This document shows, one piece after another, positions 31,950 to 32,559 of a DNA stretch of 32,559 nt; position 1 is the first letter of the stretch, and the number at the start of each line of letters is the position of its first letter. The notes under the pieces were generated by a model that was not told the origin of the DNA, did no database searches, and worked only from the letters and a program-made list of their open reading frames with translations. This DNA is from Thermotogaceae bacterium (GTDB lineage Bacteria > Thermotogota > Thermotogae > MWEM01), in the NCBI GenBank assembly GCA_030445775.1, contig JASUTC010000015.1, forward strand, positions 1 to 32,559. The letters are read 5' to 3'. The translations under genes were made by a program, and so were the position numbers.

Positions 31950-32559
31950 ATGAATGGATTTTTCTTTCTGGAAAGGCCCAAAAATGAACCTGTATTGGAA
32001 TACAGGCCTGGCAGTCCTGAAAAGAAGGAACTCAAGGCAAAAATCGATGAACTCAAGGCAAAGAAAATAGACATTCCCCTGATTATCGGTGGTAAGGAAA
32101 TTCGAACGGGTAATTTAGGTAAATGTGTGATGCCTCATGATCATGGCCATGTGTTGGCTGAATATCACAAGGCAGGAGAAAAGGAAATAAAAATGGCCAT
32201 TGATGCAGCATTAAAAGCCAAAGAGACCTGGTCAAACTTTTCCTGGGTGGACAGGGTTTCCGTATTCAAAAAGGCGGCAAAGCTCCTTTCAGGTTCATGG
32301 AGAAGCACGTTGAATGCAGCAGCAATGCTGGGTCAGAGTAAAACGGTCTTTCAGGCTGAAATTGATGCCGCCTGTGAACTCATTGACTTTTTCAACTTCA
32401 ACGCCTATTTCCTGACGCAACTGTATCAGGAACAGCCCGAATCCTCAAACGCCATCTGGAACAGAAGCGAATACAGACCACTTGAAGGGTTCGTCTTCGC
32501 CGTTACGCCGTTCAACTTCGCCTCAATAGCGGGAAATCTGCCATCAGCCCCGGCTATCG
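31950..32559 (+). CDS. Delta-1-pyrroline-5-carboxylate dehydrogenase (3' end outside window)
   Basis: Aldehyde dehydrogenase oxidising P5C (glutamate semialdehyde) to glutamate with NAD+. 203 codons are present, translated by hand because the ORF is open at the window end. The N terminus (YRPGSPEKKELKAKIDELK, then IPLIIGGKEIRTGN) and the block LEGFVFAVTPFNFASIAGNLPSAPA match the P5CDH (ALDH4-type) branch more than other ALDHs. The catalytic Cys and Glu lie beyond the window. AAGGAGG seven bases before the ATG is a strong ribosome site. Its place behind a proline-dehydrogenase-like complex supports a proline catabolic operon. Confidence 0.92.
   Translation, partial: MNGFFFLERPKNEPVLEYRPGSPEKKELKAKIDELKAKKIDIPLIIGGKEIRTGNLGKCVMPHDHGHVLAEYHKAGEKEIKMAIDAALKAKETWSNFSWVDRVSVFKKAAKLLSGSWRSTLNAAAMLGQSKTVFQAEIDAACELIDFFNFNAYFLTQLYQEQPESSNAIWNRSEYRPLEGFVFAVTPFNFASIAGNLPSAPAI

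Overview
The window looks like chromosomal DNA of an anaerobic, fairly low-GC bacterium, most likely a member of the Thermotogota, although a low-GC clostridial relative cannot be excluded from sequence alone. The main hints are a tryptophanyl-tRNA synthetase with the exact C-x22-C-x6-C-x2-C motif that I know from the [4Fe-4S] enzyme of Thermotoga maritima, tilS directly followed by ftsH, and the gene order aspS - STAS - cmk - ispH - rpsA - der - plsY, which I remember as Thermotoga-like. A class III (oxygen-sensitive) ribonucleotide reductase, many Fe-S proteins and the MEP-pathway enzyme IspH fit an anaerobe. TTG and GTG starts are common. There is no phage, insertion sequence, CRISPR or plasmid signal; the gene content is mostly core metabolism.

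Layout. 1-3330 (minus strand): tRNA-Thr(CGT), tilS and the 5' three quarters of ftsH, read from a clear promoter just upstream of the tRNA. 3387-3581: three and a bit tandem copies of a 57-65 bp hairpin-forming repeat. 3605-8942 (plus): a near-perfect sigma-A promoter overlapped by two NrdR-like boxes 31 bp apart, then nrdD, nrdG and a large TPR-GAF-GGDEF diguanylate cyclase. 8964-21883 (minus): an unbroken run of 13 tightly packed genes, in transcription order: DUF2007-like protein, gcvT, gcvH, an orphan [2Fe-2S] CoxS-like subunit, aspS, STAS protein, cmk, ispH, rpsA, der, plsY, glgX and a membrane-anchored zinc peptidase. 21995-23763 (minus): scpA and trpS. trpS diverges from leuS (23905-26376, plus) across a symmetrical pair of promoters. 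A bidirectional terminator separates leuS from pgcA (minus). 28124-28440 is an AT-rich divergent promoter region. 28489-32559 (plus): a more GC-rich operon of four redox subunits (two [2Fe-2S] proteins and two flavoproteins, one with two fused [4Fe-4S] motifs), followed by the start of a delta-1-pyrroline-5-carboxylate dehydrogenase gene. The last gene makes the operon a probable proline (or hydroxyproline) oxidation system: proline to P5C by a multi-subunit dye-linked-type dehydrogenase, then P5C to glutamate.

The most noteworthy items are the Fe-S-rich proline dehydrogenase operon, the hairpin repeat array, the [4Fe-4S] TrpRS, the CoxS-like protein without its catalytic partner, the NrdR-type control region that may also drive a cyclic-di-GMP enzyme, the 89-nt nrdD/nrdG overlap with an abnormally long NrdD tail, and the mirror-image trpS/leuS promoters. 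All functional statements come from motif reading and family knowledge; no searches could be run.
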